In this document: piece by piece, positions 9,401 through 14,998 of the stretch
Layout of the letters: every line of letters starts with the position of its first letter
Position numbering within the stretch: position 1 is the stretch's first letter
NCBI RefSeq assembly: GCF_020103695.1
Contig: NZ_JAHXBF010000001.1
Span: forward strand, 248,001 to 312,000
Source of the DNA: Hyalangium versicolor
GTDB taxonomy: Bacteria > Myxococcota > Myxococcia > Myxococcales > Myxococcaceae
Direction: 5' to 3'
DNA: 64,000 bases
Made by a program: the position numbers and the translations under genes
The notes under the pieces: generated by a model
Databases searched by the model: none
What the model saw: the letters and a program-made list of their open reading frames with translations, nothing else
What the model was told of the DNA's origin: nothing

Positions 9401-11211
9401 TCAAGCCAGAGCACCCGCGCCCCGTGCTGGGCAAGCCGCTCGCCAACGTGCGGGTCTACGTGCTCGATCGCCATCAGCAGATGGTCCCAGTCGGCACCCC
9501 GGGCGAGCTGTTCATTGGTGGGGCCGGCGTAGCGCGGGGCTACCTTGATGATCCGGCGCTCACCGCCGAGCGATTCCTGCGAGATCCTTTCAGCGACGAA
9601 CCGGGCGCCCGCATGTACCGCACAGGAGACAAGGGGCGGTTTCTCCGTGACGGATCCCTCGAGTTCCTCGGCCGGCTGGACCATCAGATCAAACTGCGCG
9701 GCTTCCGCGTCGAGCTCGGAGAGATCGAGGTGGCCCTCGCGCGGCTGCCTGGAGTCGAGAGCTGCGTCGTTGTCGGGCGTGAAGATGTACCGGGTGAGAA
9801 GCGGCTCGTCGCCTATTTCGTCCCCCGCGACGGACACCCAGCCCTTGCTCCCGAAAAGCTCAAGCAAGCGTTGCGCGCACACTTGCCCGAGTACATGGTG
9901 CCGTCGGCGTTCGTAGCCCTCTCGGCGCTGCCGCTCACTCCGCACGGCAAGGTGGATCGCAATGCCCTGCCTGCAGAGGATGCGGCTGCTTTGGGTATCT
10001 CGGATGCCTACGTCGCGCCGCGCACGCCGACCGAGCAGCTGCTTGCTGGCATCTGGTCCGAAGTCCTGCGTGTGCCACCGGTAGGAATCCACAGCAACTT
10101 TTTCGGGCTCGGGGGGCATTCGCTCCTGGCCGTTCAAGTGCTCGCCCGCGTACGAGAAGTGCTTCACATCGACATCGCGATCCGGACCCTCTTCGATGCA
10201 CCCACTGTCGCCGGACTGGCCCTGGCCATCGAGGCCAGGGGCTCGTCGTGTTCAGCGGCTGCGGCGCCGGTCGGTGCCAGCGCGTTACATCAGGTGAAGC
10301 GGGTGAAGGTTGCCGAGGGCGTCGAACTCGAGGTGCTCGACTTCGGAGGCCAGGGGCCCGCGCTCGTCTTCATGACGGGCCGGGGCAACACGGCCCACGT
10401 CTTCGACACCTTCGCGCCGGAATTCACCTCGGCGTATCACGTCTACTCCGTCACCCGCCGGGGGTACGGCTCGTCGAGCTGGCCCGAGCAGGGCTACGAC
10501 ACCGCTACCTTGGGCACGGATATCGTCCGGGTGCTGGACAGCCAGGGAATTGCGAAGGCGGTGTTCGTGGGCCACTCCCGCGCGGGGGAAGAGATCACCT
10601 GGGTGGCGACCCACCATCCGGATCGCGTGGCGAAGGTGGTCTTCTTGGACATCCAGATCAATGGCGATCTGGTGGCGGAGCTCCGGAAGGACCTGTCCGA
10701 GCCGACGCCGCTCGAGCCCAGCTCCGCGGACCTGGTCTCGCGAGCCACGGTGGCCGCTGCGCTCGCGCGAAGCATCGGCGGGCCACTCCCCGAACACGAG
10801 ATCGACGAGATGGTCGACTTCGATCCAAAGACCGGGCGCTTCCTGCGCAATCGCAAGCGGCCGGACGCGGATGCCCAGGTGTCGAAGAGCGCCTCGCAGG
10901 TGGACTTCGCGGCCATCCGGACGCCCGTGCTCTTCATCCACACGGGAGATCGCGTGCCCGAGCGAGCGGAGGATTACAATGGCTTCGCCCAGATGCCTCC
11001 CCCTCAGCAGGAGAAGCTGCGGACCGTGCACCCCCGAATGATTCAGCGGGAGGCTGAAATCCAGAGCCTACCGAACTGGCGGCTGGTGCAGCTCGAGCGC
11101 GCGGATCACTACATCTGGATCACCAACCGCGACGACGTGCTGCGCGAGATGAAGGCATTCTTCGGGATGTTAGAGGCGCTCCCATACGCCGCCACCGCCG
11201 AGGCCACATGA
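481..11211 (+). CDS. Hybrid PKS-NRPS megasynthase: KS-AT-ACP-ACP-AMT-MOX-C-A-PCP-alpha/beta hydrolase
   Basis: 3576 residues. Order: ketosynthase 3-430 (Cys174 in DTACSSSL, His309, His349); acyltransferase about 535-850 (Ser653 in GHSVGE, specificity motif QASH 753-756 instead of malonyl-type HAFH); two ACPs (Ser1028, Ser1160) separated by Pro-rich linkers; class III PLP aminotransferase about 1365-1785 (Lys1619 in TYGKILGGG); luciferase-like flavin monooxygenase about 1835-2190; condensation domain from 2215 (HHTLCDG 2345-2351); adenylation about 2670-3165 (core SGSTGQPRG from 2821, Lys3157); PCP (Ser3214); and a C-terminal alpha/beta hydrolase (Ser3366 in GHSRAG, probable Asp3490 and His3543). 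It should extend a chain once, aminate the beta-keto group, oxidise it, add an amino acid and release it. Hand alignment to GrsA gives pocket D-T-K-D-L-G-V-V-D, near the Glu code of surfactin synthetase. No N-terminal docking region is seen. The acceptor chain comes from upstream genes outside the window. Confidence 0.95.
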   Translation: MRREPIAIIGIGCRYPGARDPRALWKLLAEGVDAVTEVPPERWDARAFYDPDPGVEGKMNTRWGGFLKDVDRFDPQFFKIAPREADSMDPQQRLLLEVTWEALEDAGLIPDHLAGTKTGVFVGISAFDYYSLMCQDTRNIGPHFSTGNTHAVAANRISYLFDFRGPSIALDTACSSSLVSTHLGCQSLWSGESTLAVAGGAHLLLFPWLNVAYSKAGLMSPVGRCKTFDASADGYVRSEGAGIVVLKRLSEALADGNQIYAIIRGSAVNQDGRSNGLTAPNPKAQEAVLRAAYLDANVDQGTVQYVEAHGSGTKLGDPIELKSLAAVVAEGRAPGDFCWVGALKSNVGHAEAAAGVGGLIKAVLALQHRQIPPSIHFKNPNPYIPFDKIPLRVPTSLLPWPEVSGPRLAGVSAFGFGGTNAHIVLEEAPVAASGAVQAGSGLSRPLHLLTLRARSKHSLKELAQRHQEFLAEQPEVSIADVCYSANTGRTSFAHRIAVAAQSMEELRERLRAFVHDEEIPGIAYSEVTKRKPPKVAFLFTGLGVQHEGMGRQLYETQPVFRAALERCDELLRGQMDRSLLSLLYPPPGEEPPKAAPETQAQNNGRRRTFLKPTRASLLDETLYAQPALFALQYALAELWRSWGVEPAFLLGHSVGEIAAACVASVFSLEDGLRLVVERARLMQALQRNGAMVAILAPVARVSAMLAEHGQGAVIAAINGPENVVVSGEREAVRAFVASVEAAGLITQPLRVAQASHSPLIEPMLDDLERVVNSLRIGAPHLPLVSNVTGGVLPAGHVLDSAYWRKQARAPVQFQAGIESLRAEGCQFFVEIGPTPVLTYLGSQFVLDGETRWLPSLVEHQSDWSVILGSLSALYLGGVEVDWKGFDKGYPRKVLSLPNYPFDRKRYWFGDGASTSDGPLVKIPAPPAVAPAPPAIEPAPPAIEPAPSPAPRAIVLEMPPPVESAPAVPLCSVPAARGNMLNPEVPVAASSARRNEIVSSMRQMLVEILHSEQSEVSPHVAFLEMGADSISLVELVQRLETKYKQEISLRALFEELTTIDALASHIEQRLPPEPVAPPVAEAQGKVTPPEPAPSQVSSVQVQKEAPRTGESVPMPQARAATNSARRQAIVSTLSSTVASMLRISQYEVDPDVSFLNLGADSTMLIEVVRLLDYKYRKRISIRELFDGLNTVNALADHIDQHLPPEPASPQVSEPPRVAPSEAAPRKAEPERAPQHIESPRAPQPVVQEPVLIPRAAVAVATPSGATAPTDMIERVFSQQMQLLSKQLEILRGIGMALEVPLPASQNLPRAAAPEAPLAPPVTPPAPPPAPMLPKVPPAPAAGSEMNSLQDLHLRSFVDRYNRRTKRSKESAAEYRPELADSRAVAGFRLQIKELSYPIVGSRYRGARIWDVDGNEYVDITMGFGVHLFGHGAPVIHQAIQEQLERGFGVGPQPERAGELARLFVEVTGVERVTFCQSGSEAVMTALRLARTATGRAKVALFKGAYHGHFDGVLAQQSALPLTPGVSAGAVRDVVVLDYGESSAIEYLKQNAHEFAAVLVEPVQSRRPDLQPRAFLHELRAITEAAGTALIFDEIVTGLRAHPGGAQAIFGVRADLATYGKILGGGMPLAAVGGKQRFMDGIDGGQWRYGDLSQPQAERTFFAGTFNKPPLALATALAVLRHLRERGPRLQEELNERTTRLAERLNQYFEREAVPARVVHFGSLFRFVLKGNLELFYYHLIDRGVYVWEGRNCFLSTAHTDADIDYIFQAVRDSMEELRAGGFFPGPPGGPRPAADRGQSAGSTNGSGSQGLAMRAPVSRSKAGDTPRGKAESGPSRWRRSREDLEFSLSYFGRYEAAYRKDKYDLLFEGARFADANGFSAIWVPERHFHPFGGFSPNPSVLCAALARETQRVALRAGSVVVPLHHPVRIAEEWAVVDNISGGRVGISVASGWHPDDFVFAPEAYGKHRELMFEGIETIRKLWRGEALRMRAGANREIDVRCFPMPTPRELPVWLTITGNPDTYVRAGEIGAGVLTNLMSQTLEELAANIELYRKALERSGRDPSTGHVTVLLHTYLGEDLQATREKARKPFCDYLDTHFGLLQGVLRTHNPAIDPDKLSAEDRRYMLSLAYDRYVRTSALIGTQESSEEIIERLREVGVDEVACFVDFGMDERSAREGLPVLAALKDRYRRGKGLDGGRSLGQSQVSTEREGELLVPLTVAQREALALVDLAATDAAIGASVCFEMRGPLRLDSLRRALEGLVSRHETLRTTITEARDAFRIARSGAVPLDVTDLSATRAEELDRAATEWLIAEGRKGFDLIHGPVFRASVASFSQRHHLLLLSTHHTLCDGWSIGVIADEMGKLYSADYEGKSCQLPEVMQFREYVASREAMRGTPEMAEHEHFWRERLAGNPPQLDLPTDRPRPRVKTYRASRQSHRIDARLCKELHRVARENNVSFFTITLSAYLLLLHRLSGQDELIVGVPVAGQIGERGRALVGHCANLLPIHSNLAGCETFAELLQRTKTVLLEAFDHREYSIHTLVAMLPMARDPSRIPLVSVVFNLDHGNPPKMAQLEVGYWHTQPIEFALSETSLNAVELNGELLLDWNYNEDLFDAETVERWRGCYAALLESASATPRMRLAEISIVPAAEQRRILAWNDTRTSFPAGDCLHELFELQASRTPDALAVACGLEELTFRELSRRSSQLAHHLRALGVGAETRVALCLERSVEMIVAVLAILKAGGAYVPLDPNHPAERVAFILSNSKASLLLTDARFLARLTVPLAVRPLCIEQLGSTLAAYADTPPAAGAALRNAAYVLYTSGSTGQPRGVVVEHRSVVNLLHALQTAIYSRYAGRPLRVSVNGTIAFDTSVKQIIQLLHGHALDIVPEALRLDGAGFCDHIRRRGIEVLDCTPTQLGILVSAGILSAPGALRCVLVGGEAIDEALWQQLSRAPIDFFNVYGPTECTVDATVCHVKPEHPRPVLGKPLANVRVYVLDRHQQMVPVGTPGELFIGGAGVARGYLDDPALTAERFLRDPFSDEPGARMYRTGDKGRFLRDGSLEFLGRLDHQIKLRGFRVELGEIEVALARLPGVESCVVVGREDVPGEKRLVAYFVPRDGHPALAPEKLKQALRAHLPEYMVPSAFVALSALPLTPHGKVDRNALPAEDAAALGISDAYVAPRTPTEQLLAGIWSEVLRVPPVGIHSNFFGLGGHSLLAVQVLARVREVLHIDIAIRTLFDAPTVAGLALAIEARGSSCSAAAAPVGASALHQVKRVKVAEGVELEVLDFGGQGPALVFMTGRGNTAHVFDTFAPEFTSAYHVYSVTRRGYGSSSWPEQGYDTATLGTDIVRVLDSQGIAKAVFVGHSRAGEEITWVATHHPDRVAKVVFLDIQINGDLVAELRKDLSEPTPLEPSSADLVSRATVAAALARSIGGPLPEHEIDEMVDFDPKTGRFLRNRKRPDADAQVSKSASQVDFAAIRTPVLFIHTGDRVPERAEDYNGFAQMPPPQQEKLRTVHPRMIQREAEIQSLPNWRLVQLERADHYIWITNRDDVLREMKAFFGMLEALPYAATAEAT
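3250..3312 (+). repeat. Three 21-nt tandem units in the AT-ACP linker
   Basis: Two copies of a 21-nt unit (3271-3291 and 3292-3312) are identical; a third, degenerate copy lies at 3250-3270. They encode the heptad PAPPAIE in the flexible Pro/Ala linker between the acyltransferase and the first ACP. The repeats probably expand and contract by slippage and only change linker length. Confidence 0.85.
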
Positions 11212-11276
11212 TGCGCAAGCTCGGCTCTGACCAGGCGTCCTACAGCTTGCTGGCCCGAGGGAACGAGGGCGCATGA
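11208..11276 (+). CDS. Possible 22-residue mini-ORF bridging megasynthase and exporter
   Basis: ATG at 11208 overlaps the megasynthase stop by 4 nt (ATGA), and the TGA at 11274-11276 overlaps the exporter ATG at 11273 by 4 nt. The frame encodes 22 residues starting MMRKLGSDQ and ending RGNEGA. No domain or membrane segment is visible. It may be translated only to carry terminating ribosomes from one large gene to the next, or it may be chance. The same arrangement appears again at 13773-13820, which makes chance less likely. There is no independent evidence that a peptide accumulates. Confidence 0.3.
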   Translation: MMRKLGSDQASYSLLARGNEGA

Positions 11277-12913
11277 AGATCCTCATGGTCCTCGCCCGGA
11301 GTGCGCGCGGTGCACTGCTTGGAGCCGTCCTGTGCGGCATCGTCGGGGGGGCCACCAACATCGCATTCCTTGCGGTGGTCAATGAGCGCCTCGCCTCCTC
11401 GGGCACCTCGTCGTGGGGGCTGGTGATCGCCTTCGCCGCCATCGCGATGGCGATGCTTCTCTCGTATCTCTTCTCGCGACTGCTCCTCGTCGGGCTACTG
11501 CATCGCGCCGTCCACCATCTCCGGGAGCAGCTCTGCCAGCGGATCCTCGCGGCCTCTCTCTCGCGGATCGAGGCGGCAGGGGCGCCCCGGCTGCTCGCCA
11601 CATTGACCGAGGACAGCACGGCGATCACCTCCGCGCTCGCGTTGGTGCCCTCGCTTTGCATCAACACGGTCATCGTCGCCGGCACGCTCGTCTATCTCGG
11701 GATCCTCTCGCCGCTCCTCCTCGCGCTGCTGGTAGTCCTCTTGGTGGCCGTCGTCGTCATCTACGCGATTCTCGACGGGTGGGCCTCAGCCGCCCTCCGG
11801 GTGGCGCGTGAGGCGATGGACCGCCTGGCCAAGGATTTCGATGGCCTCATTCTTGGCAATCGCGAGCTGAAGCTCAGCCGGTCCCGCCGGCAGGTGCTCG
11901 TGTCCGAGTACCTGCTCCCGAATCTCGACACAGTGCGCGACAAGAACATTCGTGGGGGTGGGCTCTACGCTCTCGCCACGAGCTGGGCGCAGACCGTGAC
12001 AGTGCTCCTCATCGGCATGGTCCTCTTCGTGGTTCCCCGGTTTCAGACATTCGAAGCGAGCGTCTTGAGCGGCTACGTGCTCGGGATCATCCAGATCATC
12101 GGGGCGATCGGAGTGATTCTCGAGGTTCTTCCCGCCTTCCGCCGGGCGCAGATCGCGCTCGAGCAGGTGGAGCGGCTCGAACTCGAGCTCCATGAGGCAG
12201 AAGCTCCTGTCCCAGCGCCCCGTGCTGAGCGCCGACGGTGGAGTTCTCTCGAACTCGCCGGTGTCACGTATGTCGTCGGTCGCGAGAAGGATAGCCCCTT
12301 CCTCCTGGGGCCGATTGATCTCAGCTTCCGTCCCGGAGAGATCGTGTTCATTACGGGAGGGAACGGCAGTGGCAAGACGACCTTGGCCAAGGTCATCGTC
12401 GGTCTGTACGCGCCTGCATCTGGCGAGATCCGGCTCGACGGCAAGCCCGTCGGCGAGAGTGAATGGGACGACTATCGCCAGCTCTTCGCCGTCTCGTTCA
12501 CCGACGGGCACCTCTTCCAGCCCCTGCTCGGGCTCGACGAGGGGCGGGTGAGCGAGCAGATTGAGCGCTTCGAGCTTCGCCCGTGGGTGCACGTGACGGG
12601 CGGTGCCTTCTCCACCACGGCCTTGTCTCAGGGACAGCGCAAGCGGCTCCTCTTGAGCGTCGCGCTCGTGGAGGACCGCCCCTTCTATATCTTCGACGAA
12701 TGGACTGCCAACCAGGACCCGCCCTTTCGCGAGCGCTTCTACCGTGAGCTCCTGCCCGAGCTGAGGGCGCAGGGCAAGGCAGTCTTGGTCATTACGCACG
12801 ACGACCGTTACGATCAGTTTGCCGACGTCGTGATCCGGCTCAGCAACGGCAAGATTCAGGAGAGCCGGAAACCCTCACATGAGAACGGAGGGCCCGCATG
12901 CCAATCAGCGTGA
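11273..12913 (+). CDS. Cyclic-peptide-type ABC exporter (SyrD/PvdE family), fused membrane and ATPase domains
   Basis: 546 residues, the normal size for this family. The N-terminal half carries about six hydrophobic segments (first around residues 8-28); the C-terminal half is the nucleotide-binding domain with Walker A GGNGSGKTT (Lys368), signature LSQGQRKR and Walker B-like YIFDEW followed by the family-typical TANQDP. Such half-transporters work as inner-membrane homodimers and export or periplasmically transfer NRPS products. The start at 11273 overlaps the 22-codon mini-ORF and lies 61 nt after the megasynthase stop, so it is in the same operon and should export the product of this assembly line. 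A second exporter of exactly the same length and family sits at 43046-44686 with the other cluster. The 3' end overlaps the SDR gene by 16 nt. Confidence 0.93.
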   Translation: MKILMVLARSARGALLGAVLCGIVGGATNIAFLAVVNERLASSGTSSWGLVIAFAAIAMAMLLSYLFSRLLLVGLLHRAVHHLREQLCQRILAASLSRIEAAGAPRLLATLTEDSTAITSALALVPSLCINTVIVAGTLVYLGILSPLLLALLVVLLVAVVVIYAILDGWASAALRVAREAMDRLAKDFDGLILGNRELKLSRSRRQVLVSEYLLPNLDTVRDKNIRGGGLYALATSWAQTVTVLLIGMVLFVVPRFQTFEASVLSGYVLGIIQIIGAIGVILEVLPAFRRAQIALEQVERLELELHEAEAPVPAPRAERRRWSSLELAGVTYVVGREKDSPFLLGPIDLSFRPGEIVFITGGNGSGKTTLAKVIVGLYAPASGEIRLDGKPVGESEWDDYRQLFAVSFTDGHLFQPLLGLDEGRVSEQIERFELRPWVHVTGGAFSTTALSQGQRKRLLLSVALVEDRPFYIFDEWTANQDPPFRERFYRELLPELRAQGKAVLVITHDDRYDQFADVVIRLSNGKIQESRKPSHENGGPACQSA

Positions 12914-13776
12914 TCACCGGGGCCTCGACCGGGATTGGCCGCTGCACGGCCCTCCATCTGGCTCGCCAAGGGCACCAGGTGGTCGCCACCATGCGCGATG
13001 TCGCGAGAGGTGAGCCGCTGCGGAAGGCCGTTCGTGACGAAGGCCTCGCCATCGAGATCGCGGCGCTCGATGTCGATGATGAGGGCTCGGTCGACAGCGC
13101 ATTCGCGCATATCCACGAGGCCCATGGCAGGATCGACGTGCTCGTCAACAACGCTGGCGTGAGCAGCATTGGCACGGCCGAGGACGCGCCGATCGCGGAG
13201 TGGAAAGCGGTCTTCGAGACCAACTTCTTCGGTGCCGTTCGTTGCTGCCGGGCTGTTCTGTCGAGGATGAGACAGCGGTGTGCGGGGCACATCATCAACG
13301 TCTCGTCGGTGGCTGGGCGCATGGCGTCAGTGGGCCAGGCCTCCTATTCGGTATCCAAGTTCGCGCTGGAGGGCTTCAGCGAACTCCTGGCGAACGAGGT
13401 CGCGCCCTTCCAGATCCGCGTCTCCATCATCGAGCCGGGCGTAACGGTGACGCCGATCTTCGGCAAGCAGACGAAAATCCCCGCTGGCTCCGCTTATGGA
13501 CCGATCTACGAGCGTATGTCCGCCCTCTACACTGTCCTGCTCAAGAAGGCTTCGCGCCCCGAGGTGATCGCCGCGGTGATCCACCAGGCGCTCACGAGCG
13601 AGGCGCCGCGCCTGAGGTGGCCTGCGGGGCCTGATGCGCATGCGCTGCTCGCGGCTCGCCTCGCCATGACCGATGACGAGTGGCTCGAGCTTGGCGTACC
13701 GGGCCAGGAGGGCTACCGCCAGCTCTTCGCGAAGCACTTCGGCGTCGAGCTGGCCTTGGAGGAGGGGAGTGAATGA
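12898..13776 (+). CDS. Short-chain dehydrogenase/reductase (SDR)
   Basis: 292 residues. Rossmann nucleotide-binding motif TGASTGIG is near residues 7-14, the NNAG motif follows, and the catalytic pair is Tyr150/Lys154 in YSVSK. This is a classical SDR, soluble, using NAD(P)H. The start ATG at 12898 lies inside the end of the exporter gene (16 nt overlap), and its stop overlaps the ATG of a 15-codon mini-ORF. Its place between exporter and extender-unit genes suggests a tailoring oxidation or reduction of the PKS-NRPS product or precursor, for example of a beta-keto or hydroxyl group, since the megasynthase module has no ketoreductase. The substrate cannot be read from the sequence. Confidence 0.9.
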   Translation: MPISVITGASTGIGRCTALHLARQGHQVVATMRDVARGEPLRKAVRDEGLAIEIAALDVDDEGSVDSAFAHIHEAHGRIDVLVNNAGVSSIGTAEDAPIAEWKAVFETNFFGAVRCCRAVLSRMRQRCAGHIINVSSVAGRMASVGQASYSVSKFALEGFSELLANEVAPFQIRVSIIEPGVTVTPIFGKQTKIPAGSAYGPIYERMSALYTVLLKKASRPEVIAAVIHQALTSEAPRLRWPAGPDAHALLAARLAMTDDEWLELGVPGQEGYRQLFAKHFGVELALEEGSE

Positions 13777-13820
13777 GCCGCTGGGTGGTGCGAACGCCTG
13801 GAGAACTGGAGGAAGCGTGA
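13773..13820 (+). CDS. Possible 15-residue mini-ORF bridging SDR and dehydrogenase genes
   Basis: ATG at 13773 overlaps the SDR stop (ATGA), and TGA at 13818-13820 overlaps the GTG start of the next gene (GTGA at 13817-13820). It encodes 15 residues beginning MSRWVVRTP. Part of its 3' end is the GGAGGAA ribosome-binding sequence of the next gene, so at least that stretch serves another purpose. Translational coupling is the simplest explanation; coding for a functional peptide is unproven. Confidence 0.22.
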   Translation: MSRWVVRTPGELEEA

Positions 13821-14698
13821 CGAATCTGAAGACCGTCGGAGTACTGGGAGCGGGTGTCATGGGCACGGGCGTCGCCCACGCGCTCGCCGAGTCCGGGCAC
13901 CGGGTGATCCTCGTCGACGTAGGCGGAGAGCAGCTCGAGAAGGCCCGCCGCAACATTCGCAAGAACCTGCGCATGTATCGCCTCTGGCAGCCGCGCTCCT
14001 CGGAGTCGGCGACAGGCGCAGGAGCGAGCGACGATGGAACTCTCGCCCGGATCGAGACCACCACCGATCCTCAGGCGCTTCGCGCAGCCGACTTCATCAT
14101 CGAGAACGTGCCCGAGAAGTGGGACATCAAGCGAGAGGTCCACGCCGGGATCGACCGGCTCGACATGCCCGCGGTCCCGATCGCGGTCAACACCTCGGCC
14201 ATCCCGATGGCCCGCTTCGCCGCGCTCCATGCGCAGCCGCAGCGCATCGTGGGCATGCACTTCATGAACCCGGTTCCGCTGATGCCGATGGTCGAGGTCA
14301 TCCGTGGCGAGGCGACCGGTGAGGACGCCTTGAGCGCCGCCCGGCGGCTCATCGAGCAGATGGGCAGGAAGTGCATCGTGGTCAAGGACTCCCCTGGCTT
14401 CGTCACCAACCGGGTCATGATGCTCACCGTCAATGAGGCGGTCTTCCTCCTCCAGGAGGGGGTCTCATCAGCCCAGGACATCGACAGCCTCTTTCAATCG
14501 TGCTTCCACCACCGGATGGGGCCCCTGGCTACGGCGGATCTGATCGGGATCGACACCGTGCTCTACTCCATCGAGGTGCTGCACCGAGAGTTCAAGGATG
14601 ACAAGTACCGCCCTTGTCCGTTGTTGCGCGAGATGGTGGCGCAGGGACTCCTGGGCCGTAAGAGCGGCCGGGGCTTCTTTCAATACGACGTTCTGTAA
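13817..14698 (+). CDS. 3-hydroxyacyl-CoA dehydrogenase-like enzyme for an ACP-bound extender unit
   Basis: 293 residues from GTG at 13817, chosen because GGAGGAA lies a few bases upstream and the Rossmann motif GVLGAGVMG follows within ten residues; the frame is open further upstream, but that would run far into the SDR gene. Family features are the catalytic-region GMHFMNP and the conserved KDSPGFVTNR. In zwittermicin and ansamitocin-type pathways the homologue (ZmaG, Asm13) oxidises the primary alcohol of an ACP-bound unit to an aldehyde. The three following genes are ACP, acyl-CoA-type dehydrogenase and an aaRS-like ligase, so it most likely oxidises an aminoacyl-ACP, probably seryl-ACP. 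It is not expected to act in fatty acid oxidation, as thiolase and hydratase genes are absent. Confidence 0.9.
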   Translation: MTNLKTVGVLGAGVMGTGVAHALAESGHRVILVDVGGEQLEKARRNIRKNLRMYRLWQPRSSESATGAGASDDGTLARIETTTDPQALRAADFIIENVPEKWDIKREVHAGIDRLDMPAVPIAVNTSAIPMARFAALHAQPQRIVGMHFMNPVPLMPMVEVIRGEATGEDALSAARRLIEQMGRKCIVVKDSPGFVTNRVMMLTVNEAVFLLQEGVSSAQDIDSLFQSCFHHRMGPLATADLIGIDTVLYSIEVLHREFKDDKYRPCPLLREMVAQGLLGRKSGRGFFQYDVL

Positions 14699-14728
14699 CC
14701 GCACGAGTCGCGCACCGAGAGGGGGCGT

Positions 14729-14998
14729 ATGTCGCAGAATATGATCAAGGTTGATGTCAAGGCGTTCCTCGCACGGCACGTCCGCGGCGTGGAAGTGAAG
14801 GATGGAGACGACATCTTCGTCATGGGACTGGTGAACTCGATGTTTGCCATGCAGTTCGTCGAGTTCATCGAGAAGCGCTTCAACATCGAGGTCGGCCCAG
14901 AGGATCTCGATATGAACAATTTCCGGAGCATCAACGCGGTCACCGCTCTCGTCGAGCGCAAGTCCGGCGGCCGTCAAGGGAGCGAGGGGGGCTCGTGA
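14729..14998 (+). CDS. Stand-alone acyl carrier protein for extender-unit synthesis
   Basis: 89 residues. The helix II motif reads GLVNSMFAMQF; the Ser is the expected phosphopantetheine site, with Asn in place of the usual Asp before it. The pattern of Ser followed by hydrophobic-FAMQ is typical of the free ACPs of methoxymalonyl, hydroxymalonyl and aminomalonyl pathways (Asm14/ZmaH type). A GAGAGGGGG sequence precedes the ATG by a short spacer, after a 30-nt gap from the dehydrogenase gene. The stop overlaps the GTG start of the acyl-CoA-type dehydrogenase. It should carry the amino acid loaded by the ligase at 16140-17138 while the two dehydrogenases convert it to an extender for the AT of the megasynthase. 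Confidence 0.92.
   Translation: MSQNMIKVDVKAFLARHVRGVEVKDGDDIFVMGLVNSMFAMQFVEFIEKRFNIEVGPEDLDMNNFRSINAVTALVERKSGGRQGSEGGS

Noticed and set aside
13673..13816. Upstream extension of the dehydrogenase gene at 13817
   Set aside because: The longer frame overlaps the SDR gene by about 100 nt and has no family similarity; GTG 13817 has GGAGGAA and starts right before the Rossmann motif.
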